Below are positions 50,592 through 59,292 of a stretch of DNA of 64,000 bases, in pieces. The notes beneath the pieces were generated by a model. It saw only the letters and a list, made by a program, of their open reading frames with translations, had not been told where the DNA came from and did not search any database. How positions within the stretch are numbered: position 1 is the first letter of the stretch; every line of letters starts with the position of its first letter. The stretch is from Azospirillum baldaniorum (GTDB lineage: Bacteria > Pseudomonadota > Alphaproteobacteria > Azospirillales > Azospirillaceae), in assembly GCF_003119195.2 (NCBI RefSeq), contig NZ_CP022255.1, forward strand, positions 434,001 to 498,000, given 5' to 3'. The translations under genes were made by a program, and so were the position numbers.

Positions 50592-51773
50592 ATGCTCATC
50601 AAAAAGATCGACACCTTCGTCCTGAAGACTCCGCTGAACGCGAAGACCTTCTATTCCTCCCAGGCGGCTTTCCCGGAGCGCAACAGCCTGCTGGTCCGCA
50701 TCACCACCGACGACGGTCTGGTCGGCTGGGGCGAAGGCGGGCAGTACGGCCCGGCGGAGCCGCCGGAAAGCTGCATCATCGACGTGCTGGCCCCCCGGCT
50801 GATCGGCCGCCGCGCCGACCAGCCGGTGCGGGTCTTCGAGGATCTCTATTCCTTCTGCCGCGACTTCGGCCAGAAGGGCACCTACATCGAGGCGCTGAGC
50901 GCCATCGACATCGCGCTGTGGGACCTGTGGGGCAAGTCGCTGAACCGGCCGGTGCACGCGCTGATGGGCGGCGCCTTCCGCGACAAGGTCGCGGCCTACG
51001 GCACCGGCTGCTACTACCCGGACTATTTCCGCGACACGCCGCGCATGATGGCGGCGCTGGCCGAGGAGGCGCAGCGCTACCGCGAGGCCGGGCTGCCGGC
51101 GATCAAGATCAAGATCGGCCTGCTGCCGATCGCCCAGGACATCGAGCGGGTGGCGCTGGTCCGCGACGTGCTGGGACCCGATACCCTGATCATGGTCGAC
51201 GCCAACCACGCCTACAACACGGCGGGCGCCATCCGGATCGGGCGGGCGCTTGAGCGGTTCGACGTCCGCTGGTTCGAGGAGCCGGTGCCGCCGGAAGACC
51301 GCCAGGGCTACCGCCGCGTGCGCGATTCCATCGACGTGCCCATCGCGGGCGGCGAGTGCGAATACACCCGCTACGGCTTCCGCGAACTGCTGGCCGGGGG
51401 CTGCATCGACATCGCCCAGCCGGACCTGTGCTGCGCCGGCGGCTTCACCGAGTGGCAGAAGATCCTGGCGCTGACCACCGCCCACGGCGTGATGACCGTC
51501 CCGCACATCTGGGGGTCCGGTATCGCGCTCGCCGCGGCGCTCCAGGCGCTGGCGACGGCGCCCCTGGTTCCCTACACGGCGCTCGGCGTGCCGTTGCAGA
51601 ACGAGCCGATGGTGGAGTTCGACCGCACCCACAACCCGCTGCGCGACGACCTGCTGATCGACAATTTCACGCTGGTGGACGGGTGCCTCGCCCTGCCCGG
51701 CGGGGCGGGGCTGGGTGTGGAGGTCGATCCCGACCAGCTCGCCCGCTACACCGTGCGGTCGCGCAGCGCGTGA
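50592..51773 (+). CDS. Mandelate racemase/enolase-superfamily dehydratase
   Basis: A 393-residue enolase-superfamily enzyme of the mandelate-racemase subgroup. The acid-sugar signatures are visible: KIKIGL (KxK base) near residue 170, metal ligands in MVDANHAYN, RWFEEPVPPED and IAGGECEY near residues 202, 228 and 254, and a histidine in VPHIWGSG near residue 304. Members dehydrate sugar acids such as galactonate, gluconate, tartrate or rhamnonate. Its place inside the TRAP operon implies that it acts on the imported acid. The precise substrate needs specificity-loop comparison and is left open. Confidence 0.92.
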   Translation: MLIKKIDTFVLKTPLNAKTFYSSQAAFPERNSLLVRITTDDGLVGWGEGGQYGPAEPPESCIIDVLAPRLIGRRADQPVRVFEDLYSFCRDFGQKGTYIEALSAIDIALWDLWGKSLNRPVHALMGGAFRDKVAAYGTGCYYPDYFRDTPRMMAALAEEAQRYREAGLPAIKIKIGLLPIAQDIERVALVRDVLGPDTLIMVDANHAYNTAGAIRIGRALERFDVRWFEEPVPPEDRQGYRRVRDSIDVPIAGGECEYTRYGFRELLAGGCIDIAQPDLCCAGGFTEWQKILALTTAHGVMTVPHIWGSGIALAAALQALATAPLVPYTALGVPLQNEPMVEFDRTHNPLRDDLLIDNFTLVDGCLALPGGAGLGVEVDPDQLARYTVRSRSA

Positions 51774-51805
51774 CCGGGTTGGAGACGTCCCGCCGGAGAT
51801 CCGTG

Positions 51806-52384
51806 ATGTGGAACGGCACCCTCTTCTTCAGAATCCTCGACGGCATCCTGGTGGTGTGCATCGCCGCGATGCTGGTCATGGTGTTCGGCAACGTCGTGCT
51901 GCGCGCCGTCTTCAACAGCGGCATCGACGTGTCGGAGGAGCTTCCGCGCTTCCTGTTCGTGTGGATGACCTTCATCGGCGCCGTGATCGGCTTCCGTGAA
52001 GGGGCGCATTTCGGCGTGGACGCGCTGGTCCGTCTGCTGCCGCGCGCCGGCAAGAAGGTCTGCTGGGCGATCAATCAGGTCATCATGCTGGTCTGCTGCG
52101 CGGTCATCGTCCAGGGCACGCTGCTCCAGCACGATCTGAACGCGACGAACCACGCCCCGGTGACCGGCCTGTCGATGATCTGGGTCTTCGGCGTCACCTA
52201 TCTGACCGGCGGGGTGATCGGGCTGATGTGCATCGTGAACCTCGTCCGGCTGGCGCTCGGCAAGGTCGGCGACGACGAGCTGATCCAGGTCGAGGAGGAG
52301 GGCATGGGTGAGGTGGACCCGAACCGGCTGAAAGGCCCAGGCCCGCTCGCGAGCCCAAACACGCTGAAGGAAACGGCGCCGTGA
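51806..52384 (+). CDS. TRAP transporter small permease (DctQ family)
   Basis: A 192-residue four-helix inner-membrane protein. The DctQ hallmark FNSGIDVSEELPRFLFVWMTFIGAVIGFREGAHFGVD spans residues 38-75. It has a long acidic C-terminal tail (ELIQVEEEGMGEVDPN). Its stop overlaps the GTG start of dctM (GTGA), so the two membrane subunits are translated together. Confidence 0.93.
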   Translation: MWNGTLFFRILDGILVVCIAAMLVMVFGNVVLRAVFNSGIDVSEELPRFLFVWMTFIGAVIGFREGAHFGVDALVRLLPRAGKKVCWAINQVIMLVCCAVIVQGTLLQHDLNATNHAPVTGLSMIWVFGVTYLTGGVIGLMCIVNLVRLALGKVGDDELIQVEEEGMGEVDPNRLKGPGPLASPNTLKETAP

Positions 52385-53664
52385 CCATTGTCATCTTCGT
52401 CGGCAGCCTGCTGGGCGCGATGGCGCTGGGGCTGCCCATCGCCTTCGCGCTGATCGTCTCCGGCCTCGCTCTGATGGCCTTCATGGGGATGCTCGACCCC
52501 CAGATCGTCGTTCAGAGCATGTGGGACGGCGCCAACAGCTTCCCGCTGCTCGCCGTGCCCTTCTTCATGCTGGCCGGCGAGTTCATGAACGCCGGCGGCA
52601 TGTCGCGGCGCATCATCGCCATGGCGATGGCCTGGGTCGGCCACCTGCGCGGCGGGCTGGGATTCGTCGCGGTGTTCGCGGCGATCCTGATGGCCTCGCT
52701 CTCCGGCTCGGCGGTGGCGGACACGGCGGCCCTGGCGTCCATCCTGCTGCCGATGATGCGGCAGGCGGGCTACGACATCCACCGCTCCGGCGGGCTGATC
52801 GCGGCGGGCGGCATCATCGCGCCGGTCATTCCGCCGTCGATCGGCATGATCCTGTACGGCGTCGCCGGGCAGGTCTCGATCACCAAGCTGTTCCTGGCCG
52901 GCATCGTGCCGGGAATCATGATGGGTGTGGCGCTTCTGATCACCTGGTGGTGGCTGGCCCGCCGCGAGATCCTGACCACGCCGCCCAAGGTGCCGCTGCG
53001 CGAGCGGCTGCGGCTGACCGCCGACGCCTTCTGGGCGATGCTGCTTCCGGTGGTCATCATCGGCGGGCTGAAGACCGGCGTCTTCACGCCGACCGAAGCG
53101 GCGGTGGTCGCCGCGGTCTACGCCATGTTCGTCGGGCTGGTCATCTACCGCGAGCTGAGGATCGCCGACCTGTACGGGCTGATGCTGTCGGCGGCGAAGA
53201 CGACGGCGGTGGTGATGTTCCTGGTGGCGGCGGCGGGCATCTCCGCCTGGCTGATCACCGCGTCCAACATCCCGGCCCAGCTCGCCGATCTGCTGGCCCC
53301 GGTGATGGACAACCGGCTGCTGCTGATGCTCGCGCTGATGGTCATCGTTCTGATCGTCGGCACCGCGCTGGACTTCGCGCCGACCATCCTGCTGATGGTC
53401 CCGGTGCTGATGCCGATCATCAAGCAGGCCGGCATCGACCCGGTCTATTTCGGTGTCCTCTTCATCATGAACAACGCCATCGGCCTGATCACCCCGCCGG
53501 TCGGCACGGTGCTGAACGTGGTCTGCGGCGTCGGACGCATGTCGATGTCGAACCTGATGAAGGGCGTCGGCCCCTTCCTGCTGGCGCAGACCGCCGTGCT
53601 GTTCCTGCTGGTGCTGTTCCCGGAGCTGGTGATGGCGCCGCTGGCCTGGTTCACGGCGCGGTGA
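52381..53664 (+). CDS. TRAP transporter large permease (DctM family)
   Basis: A 427-residue inner-membrane transporter with about twelve helices. It carries the DctM features LAVPFFMLAGEFMNAGGMSRRII near residue 55, SLSGSAVADTAALASILLPMM near residue 103, GGIIAPVIPPSIGMILYG near residue 142, and a second TPTEAAVVAAVYA repeat near residue 235. It couples solute uptake to sodium or protons together with the DctP- and DctQ-type subunits. GTG start overlapping the previous stop. Confidence 0.95.
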   Translation: MTIVIFVGSLLGAMALGLPIAFALIVSGLALMAFMGMLDPQIVVQSMWDGANSFPLLAVPFFMLAGEFMNAGGMSRRIIAMAMAWVGHLRGGLGFVAVFAAILMASLSGSAVADTAALASILLPMMRQAGYDIHRSGGLIAAGGIIAPVIPPSIGMILYGVAGQVSITKLFLAGIVPGIMMGVALLITWWWLARREILTTPPKVPLRERLRLTADAFWAMLLPVVIIGGLKTGVFTPTEAAVVAAVYAMFVGLVIYRELRIADLYGLMLSAAKTTAVVMFLVAAAGISAWLITASNIPAQLADLLAPVMDNRLLLMLALMVIVLIVGTALDFAPTILLMVPVLMPIIKQAGIDPVYFGVLFIMNNAIGLITPPVGTVLNVVCGVGRMSMSNLMKGVGPFLLAQTAVLFLLVLFPELVMAPLAWFTAR

Positions 53665-53726
53665 CGGCCCCCGATGCCCCAAGGACGTGAAGGCGGGTTT
53701 GAAGGCGGGGGAGGCGCGGTGTTAAA

Positions 53727-54458
53727 ATGTCGGACCTGACGCGGCGCCTCCGTCTGCGGCGATTCACTGAGGAACGGTCTTCCATGCTCGACGGCAGCGG
53801 TCCCCTCGACACGGCCTCCATCGGCGAGCAGGTCACCGAGCGGTTGAGGAGCGAGATCATCTCCGGCCGGCTGGCGCCGGGGTCGCGGCTGATGCTGGAC
53901 CAATACAAGGCCCTGTGGAACATCAGCATCACGCCGCTGCGCGACGCCGCCAAGCGGCTGGAGGCGGACGGGCTGGTCCACATCTACCCGCGGCGCGGCA
54001 TCTTCGTGGCGGAGATCGACCGCAACGCCCTGATGGAGGTGTTCCAGCTCCGCATCGCCCTGGAGCCGCTGGTGACGGAGCTGGCCACCCCCCACGCTCC
54101 GGAGGCGGAGGTGGAGGCGATGACCGAAGCCTACATCGCCGCCGGCCGGCCCGCCCCGGAGGAGGAGCGGCAGGCCCGCCTGCAGGAGGTGGACGAGGTC
54201 ATCCACGACTTCGTGCTCGCCCACTGCCCGAACCAGCGGCTGGCCCGCATCATGGCGACGCTGCGGGATTCGGTGGCTTGGTGCCGGAACGCGGTGATCG
54301 AGAAGGTGCCGAACGCCTTCGACCCCTCGCTGGAGGAACACATCGCCATCTGCAAAGCGCTGCGCGCCAAGGACGCCGAGGCCGCGGCGGCGGCGATGCG
54401 CGACCACCTGATCGCCACCCGCGACCGCACGTTGAAAGCCATGGAGGGTCGCCCATAG
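53727..54458 (+). CDS. GntR-family transcriptional regulator, FCD subfamily
   Basis: A 243-residue GntR/FCD protein: winged HTH at about residues 30-95 (IGEQVTERLRSEIISGRLAPGSRL, then LWNISITPLRDAAKRLEADGLV) and the helical FCD domain with EVDEVIHDFVLAHC and the C-terminal HLIATRDRTL. An internal ATG at 53784 also has a ribosome-site-like GAGGAA upstream and would remove 19 basic residues. It ends the TRAP/dehydratase operon and is its likely ligand-responsive repressor; the 22-bp palindrome at 49389-49410 is the candidate site. Confidence 0.9.
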   Translation: MSDLTRRLRLRRFTEERSSMLDGSGPLDTASIGEQVTERLRSEIISGRLAPGSRLMLDQYKALWNISITPLRDAAKRLEADGLVHIYPRRGIFVAEIDRNALMEVFQLRIALEPLVTELATPHAPEAEVEAMTEAYIAAGRPAPEEERQARLQEVDEVIHDFVLAHCPNQRLARIMATLRDSVAWCRNAVIEKVPNAFDPSLEEHIAICKALRAKDAEAAAAAMRDHLIATRDRTLKAMEGRP

Positions 54459-54561
54459 GCGATGGCAGCGCCGCTGGCCGGGATGAGGACCGCAAGTCCA
54501 CCCCTGTTGCGGTCATCCCGGCGGACCGGGCACGGACGGGGGTCGGCAAAGCCGCCGATCA

Positions 54562-54590
54562 TTGCGAATGATACGCATTCTAACTATAGT
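54562..54590 (+). promoter_or_regulatory. Sigma-70-type promoter overlapped by a Fur box, upstream of fecI
   Basis: TTGCGA (54562-54567) and TATAGT (54585-54590) are 17 bases apart. Between and over them lies GCGAATGATACGCATTCTA (54564-54582), which matches the 19-bp Fur consensus at 13 positions and is built on GAATG/CATTC. It predicts repression under iron-replete conditions. Confidence 0.7.
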
Positions 54591-54702
54591 GCGCCGCCAT
54601 GCACCGGCCATGGCGTGGCCAAGCCGGTTGTCTGTGGAGGAACGGGGCTGGCCATGCCCGATCAGCATCGCACGAACGCACCGGTTCCTCGCTTGGTGGC
54701 GC

Positions 54703-55296
54703 ATGGTTGACGCCGCCAAGCCGACGCTCGACGCCGTTTTCATCGGACACCGGGGGGCGCTTGTCCGGCTGTTGTCCCGCATGGTCGGCAGCGCCGCCAC
54801 CGCCGAGGATCTGGCACAGGAGGCCTATCTCAAGGTGCGGGCGGCGGAACGCGACCGGCCGGTGGAGTATCCGGCGCCCTTCCTGTTCCAGACGGCGCGC
54901 AATCTGGCCCTCGACCATTTGCGGCGGGAGCGCCGGAACGCCGTCGTCGTGACTCAGGACATCACCGCCGAAGGCATGGAGGCGGTCGCCGCCCCCCTGC
55001 CCTCCCCGGAAACCGAGGCCGGCGACCGCCAGCGGCTGGCCCGCATGGAGACCGCGTTGGCGGCTTTGAGCGAGCGGCAGCGCCGCATCCTTCTGCTGAA
55101 CCGGATGGAGGGTTTGTCCCACGCGCAGATCGCCGAACGGCTCGACGTCTCGGTCAGCACGGTGCAGAAGGACCTGAAGACCGCCCTGCTCGCGTGCCTG
55201 GAGATTTTTGCCCGGCTTGATCGTGAAGGCCGGCCTGTTCGTGAAGGGTTGCGGGTTTCCGCCGGCTCGAACGTCTTACAAGGTGAAAGACCGTGA
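54703..55296 (+). CDS. fecI: ECF sigma factor, FecI type
   Basis: A 197-residue extracytoplasmic-function sigma factor. Region 2 includes RLLSRMVGSAATAEDLAQEAYLKV and PAPFLFQTARNLALDHLRRERR, and region 4 includes LAALSERQRRILLLNRMEGLSHAQIAERLDVSVSTVQKDL. I take the ATG at 54703 (MVDAAKPTLDAVF); codons upstream to 54562 fall in the promoter. It directs RNA polymerase to iron-uptake genes and is held in check by the FecR-like protein encoded next, with which it overlaps by four bases (GTGA). Confidence 0.92.
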   Translation: MVDAAKPTLDAVFIGHRGALVRLLSRMVGSAATAEDLAQEAYLKVRAAERDRPVEYPAPFLFQTARNLALDHLRRERRNAVVVTQDITAEGMEAVAAPLPSPETEAGDRQRLARMETALAALSERQRRILLLNRMEGLSHAQIAERLDVSVSTVQKDLKTALLACLEIFARLDREGRPVREGLRVSAGSNVLQGERP

Positions 55297-56357
55297 CGGC
55301 ACCACACGCGGGTCCCATGCCTGACGACACCGACCCTTCCCTGCCGCTGGAGCAGGCGCTCGACTGGTTCATCCGTCTGCAGGCGGAGGACGCGGACGAG
55401 GAGTGCCGCCAAGCCTGCGCCGCCTGGTGCACCGCCGACCCCCGCAACGCCCGCGCCTGGGACCTGGCGCAGGCCATGTGGGTCTCGCCCCTCCTGACCG
55501 ACGCGCTGGCGGCAACCGCAACTCCGGACGTCGCGCCGGAACCCCACGCACCGGCGCCCAAACCGCCGGAAACAGCCCGGTGGCCCACCGCCGGAGCGCC
55601 AGCCCGCGACCGAACGCGATCGCGCGCCCGGCCCAGCCATCCGGTGCGACGTCGCACAATGGCGTGGGCGGCGGCGGTGATGGTGGCGGTCGGGCTGGGT
55701 TGGGCCGCCGACCTGCCGCTGCGCCTGCAGGCTGACCATCGCACCGCGACCGGCGTTCAGGAGCGTGTGATGCTGGCCGACGGATCGCAGGTGCTGATGG
55801 ACACCGGGACGGCGCTGGCCACCGACATCGTGGGCAGCGAGCGGCGGACCCGGTTGCTGCGCGGGGCCGCCTTCTTCGAGGTGACGCCCGACCCCGCCCG
55901 CCCCTTCCGGGTTTCCGCCGGTTCCGCCGTCGTGACCGTGGTCGGCACCGCCTTCGCCGTCCGTTATCTGGACGACCGGGTGACGGTGACGGTGCGCCAC
56001 GGCACCGTGGACGTGGCGCGTCCCGACGGTCCCGCCGTCCGCCTGCGCGCGGGCGAGGAGGTGGTGGTCACCGCGTCGGGCGTCGGCGCGGGGCACCCCG
56101 CCGACCTCTCCGCGGCGCTCGGCTGGGTCGATGGCCGGCTGGTCTTCGAGGACCGCCCCCTGCGCGAGGTTCTGGAAGAGCTGGACCGCTATTATCCGGG
56201 CCTGATCGTGGTCCCCGATTCCCTTGCCGACCGGCGGATCACCGGGAATTACCGGCTGGACGACCCGGTGCGGACGGCGACGGCCCTGGCCGGGCTGGTG
56301 CGGGCCGAGACCTTGCGGCTGTCCGACGCCCTGCTGATCCTACGCCCGCGCCCCTGA
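55293..56357 (+). CDS. fecR: FecR-type transmembrane sigma regulator
   Basis: A 354-residue inner-membrane regulator. The cytoplasmic N-terminus has the FecR pattern ALDWFIRLQAEDADEECRQACAAWCTADPRNARAWDLAQAMW, which contacts FecI. A long proline/arginine-rich linker precedes a single helix MAWAAAVMVAVGLGWA near residue 125. The periplasmic part has the FecR domain (RVMLADGSQVLMDTGTAL, FEVTPDPARPFRVSAGSAVVTVVGTAFAVR) and a C-terminal STN-like segment. It senses the loaded receptor and releases the sigma factor. It starts with a GTG coupled to the fecI stop. Confidence 0.93.
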   Translation: MTAPHAGPMPDDTDPSLPLEQALDWFIRLQAEDADEECRQACAAWCTADPRNARAWDLAQAMWVSPLLTDALAATATPDVAPEPHAPAPKPPETARWPTAGAPARDRTRSRARPSHPVRRRTMAWAAAVMVAVGLGWAADLPLRLQADHRTATGVQERVMLADGSQVLMDTGTALATDIVGSERRTRLLRGAAFFEVTPDPARPFRVSAGSAVVTVVGTAFAVRYLDDRVTVTVRHGTVDVARPDGPAVRLRAGEEVVVTASGVGAGHPADLSAALGWVDGRLVFEDRPLREVLEELDRYYPGLIVVPDSLADRRITGNYRLDDPVRTATALAGLVRAETLRLSDALLILRPRP

Positions 56358-56515
56358 TCCGCCGGTTTTCTGCTCACGGGACGCCCCCAAAAAAATTTCC
56401 GCTTTCCGTGATCCCCAAACGTCAGGTCGGCACGGCACTTAGGAATGCGTCGCAATTGCAAAAAGCGATGCGGTCCGGCCGGTCGATGCGTCGCGATCAT
56501 GGGGAAAGCGTTACG

Positions 56516-59005
56516 ATGGGTGCGGGGATCATGGATAGGGGTGCGCGGGGGCGTCGGGGGACGGCCCTGCTGAGGGCGGCGCTGCTGTCATCGGCGGTGG
56601 CCGGCATCGGTGTGGCGGCTGGGGGCTACGCCCTGGCAGCGCCGGCGAAGACCGACGGGCAGGTTGCCCAGGCTTCCGGGCAAACGGCGGGGCAGCGCTT
56701 CGACATCGCCCCGCAGGGGCTGGTGACGGCCCTCAACGCCTTCAGCGCGGCCAGCGGCTGGGAGGTCGGCTTCCCGGCCGAGGTGGCGCGCGGCCTGTCC
56801 TCGCCCGGCGTGTCGGGCACCATGAGCGCCGACGAGGCGCTTCGCCGCCTGCTGTCCGGCACCGGCGTGTCGTACCAGATGACCGGCCCCGGCCGCGCCG
56901 TGCTGTCGCGGCCGCAAACCGGCGGGGTGGTGCTGGACCCGGTGACCGTCGAGGGCACGCGCGAGCGGGCGACCGGCCCGGTCATGGGCTACGCCGCCCG
57001 CCAGAGCGCCACCGCCACCAAGACCGACACGCCGATCCTGGAAACGCCGCAGTCGATCTCCGTCGTCACCCGCGACCAGATGGACGCCCAGGCGGTGCGG
57101 AGTCTGGCCGACGTCCTGAACTACACCTCCGGCGTCACCACCGCCCGCAACGGCGGCTCCTCCTCCTTCGGCGGCGATGGCATCTCGGTGCGCGGCTTCG
57201 GCGGCAACGGCACCACCGGCGTGTCCTTCAACGAATATCTCGACGGGCTGCGGCTGAAGGGCAGCGGCTTCCTGACCTCCGGCATCGACCCGTACCTGTT
57301 CGAGCGGGTCGAGGTGCTGAAGGGCCCGGCCTCGGTGCTGTTCGGCCAGACCAGCCCCGGCGGTCTGGTCAACATGGTGACTAAGCAGCCCTCCCCCGAC
57401 GCCCGGCATGAAATCCTGCTGCAAACCGGAAACCAGGGCCGCAAGCAGGCCGCGCTGGATGTCGGCGGCGACGTGACCGGCGACGGACGGCTCTCCTACC
57501 GGTTCGCCGGCGTCGCGCTGGACACCGACACCCAGACCGACATCGCCGAGCGCCGCCGGCTGGCCGCCGCCCCGACCGTGACCATCCGGCCGACCGACGA
57601 CACCAGCCTGACCCTGATCGGCCTCTACCAACGCGACAATTACGACGATTCGCCGCTGAACTACCTGCCGGCCCAGGGCACCGTGCTGCCCAACCCCAAC
57701 GGCACGCTGCCGACCAAGCTCTTCACGGGCGATCCCAACTTCAACACCTGGGACCGCAAGACCATGAGCGTCGGCTACCGGTTCGAACACCGGTTCGACG
57801 AGCGCTGGACGGTGCGGCAGAACGCCCGCTACCTGCACAACGACCTCGACCTCAAGCAGGTCTACGCGTCCGGCCTGCTGCCCGACCTGCGCACCACGCG
57901 GCGCACCACCTTCTCGGCCCGCGAGCGCGCTTACGACCTGACCGTCGACAACCAGGTCCAGGTGACGGTCGACACCGGCCCGCTGCGCCATACCGTGCTG
58001 GCCGGCGTCGATCACCAGCGGCTGCGGAGCGACACGCTGCGCGGGCAGGCGGCGGCGCCGAACCTCGACCTGTTCAACCCGGTCTACGGGCTGCCGATCG
58101 CCACCCCGCCGATCTACCAGAGCACCGCCACCCGCATCACCCAGACCGGCGTCTACGCCCAGGACCAGATCAAGTGGGGCGGGCTCGCCGTCCTGCTGGG
58201 CGGGCGCAAGGACTGGGCCGAGACGCAGCAGCGCAACCGGCTGAACCAGGGGCAGACGTCGCAGCAGGACGACGCCTTCACCGGCCGCGTCGGCGCGCTC
58301 TACCTGTTCGACAACGGCTTGGCGCCCTACGCCAGCTATTCGGAATCCTTCGAGCCGACCTCCGGCAGCGATTTCTTCGGCAACCCGTTCGAGCCGACCT
58401 CCGGCCAGCAGTACGAGGCCGGTCTGAAATACGAGCCGCCGGGCTCCGGCAGCCTGTTCACCCTGTCGGCCTTCACCATCACCCAGCAGAACGTCACCAC
58501 GCCCGATCCGCTGCACACCAACTACAACATCCAGACCGGCGAGGTCCGCTCGCGCGGCTTCGAGGCTGAGGCGCGCGTCAGCCTCGCCGCCGGACTGAAC
58601 GCGGTGGCCAGCTACACCTTCCTCGACGCCGAGGTGACGAAGAGCAACGGCGCCGACCGCGGCAAGCGGCCGGTGGCCGTGCCGACCCATTCGGCCTCGG
58701 CCTGGGGCGACTACACGGTGCAGGACGGCCCGCTGGCCGGCCTGGGCGGCGGCGTCGGCCTGCGCTACGTCGGCTTCACCTACGGCGATCCGGCCAACAG
58801 CTTCAAGGTGCCGGCGCACACGCTGGTCGACGCCGCCCTGCGCTACGACCTGTCCTATCTGAACCCGCAGCTTCAGGGCATTCAGGCGGCGATCAACGCC
58901 AGCAACCTCTTCGACAAGGAGTATGTCGCGGCCTGCTCGCGGGCGACCAATTGCTATTACGGCCTGCGCCGCACCGTGATCGGCTCGCTGAAGTACTCCT
59001 GGTGA
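56516..59005 (+). CDS. TonB-dependent siderophore receptor with N-terminal signalling domain
   Basis: An 829-residue outer-membrane receptor. After a signal peptide (ending near GYALAAP) comes an STN/secretin-type signalling domain (FDIAPQGLVTALNAFSAASGWEV to GTGVSYQM), then a TonB-box/plug region (PILETPQSISVVTRDQMDAQAVRSLADVLNYTSGV; VEVLKGPASVLFGQTSPGGLVNMVTK) and a 22-strand barrel ending in aromatic W (RRTVIGSLKYSW). The signalling domain marks it as the transducing receptor for the FecI/FecR pair. The late CSRATNCYYGLR segment is typical of FpvA/ferrioxamine-type receptors. In-frame codons to 56408 are excluded for lack of a signal sequence. Confidence 0.94.
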   Translation: MGAGIMDRGARGRRGTALLRAALLSSAVAGIGVAAGGYALAAPAKTDGQVAQASGQTAGQRFDIAPQGLVTALNAFSAASGWEVGFPAEVARGLSSPGVSGTMSADEALRRLLSGTGVSYQMTGPGRAVLSRPQTGGVVLDPVTVEGTRERATGPVMGYAARQSATATKTDTPILETPQSISVVTRDQMDAQAVRSLADVLNYTSGVTTARNGGSSSFGGDGISVRGFGGNGTTGVSFNEYLDGLRLKGSGFLTSGIDPYLFERVEVLKGPASVLFGQTSPGGLVNMVTKQPSPDARHEILLQTGNQGRKQAALDVGGDVTGDGRLSYRFAGVALDTDTQTDIAERRRLAAAPTVTIRPTDDTSLTLIGLYQRDNYDDSPLNYLPAQGTVLPNPNGTLPTKLFTGDPNFNTWDRKTMSVGYRFEHRFDERWTVRQNARYLHNDLDLKQVYASGLLPDLRTTRRTTFSARERAYDLTVDNQVQVTVDTGPLRHTVLAGVDHQRLRSDTLRGQAAAPNLDLFNPVYGLPIATPPIYQSTATRITQTGVYAQDQIKWGGLAVLLGGRKDWAETQQRNRLNQGQTSQQDDAFTGRVGALYLFDNGLAPYASYSESFEPTSGSDFFGNPFEPTSGQQYEAGLKYEPPGSGSLFTLSAFTITQQNVTTPDPLHTNYNIQTGEVRSRGFEAEARVSLAAGLNAVASYTFLDAEVTKSNGADRGKRPVAVPTHSASAWGDYTVQDGPLAGLGGGVGLRYVGFTYGDPANSFKVPAHTLVDAALRYDLSYLNPQLQGIQAAINASNLFDKEYVAACSRATNCYYGLRRTVIGSLKYSW

Positions 59006-59292
59006 GGCGAAAGACCGAGATCGCGCTGCGGGTCGTGACCGCCGTCGTCGGCGGCTACGCCCTGGCGGCGGGAACGGCGGCGGCGCTGTCCCTGGGGCTA
59101 CCGGCCGTGCAGGACCGGGCGGAGGCGGTGCTGACCGCCACCATGGCGGCGCTGCTGCCCTGCGTCCTGACCGTGGTGATGGTGTTCGCCGCGGCCAGCG
59201 CCCGGCGCGCCCTGGCCTGGACCGCCGGCCTGACGGCGGCAATCTGGGCGGCGGTCTCATTGTTGAAAAGCATGACGGGAACCGGGGTATGA
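59002..59292 (+). CDS. Small inner-membrane protein of the DUF3649 type, iron-uptake associated
   Basis: A 96-residue protein with three hydrophobic segments (VVTAVVGGYALAAGTAAALSLGL, VLTATMAALLPCVLTVVMVFAA, LAWTAGLTAAIWAAVSLL). Family members sit between siderophore receptors and PepSY-type reductases. It starts with a GTG overlapping the receptor stop (GTGA) and its own stop overlaps the next start (ATGA), so all three genes are translationally coupled. Function unknown; possibly a partner of the following PepSY protein. Confidence 0.78.
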   Translation: MRRKTEIALRVVTAVVGGYALAAGTAAALSLGLPAVQDRAEAVLTATMAALLPCVLTVVMVFAAASARRALAWTAGLTAAIWAAVSLLKSMTGTGV

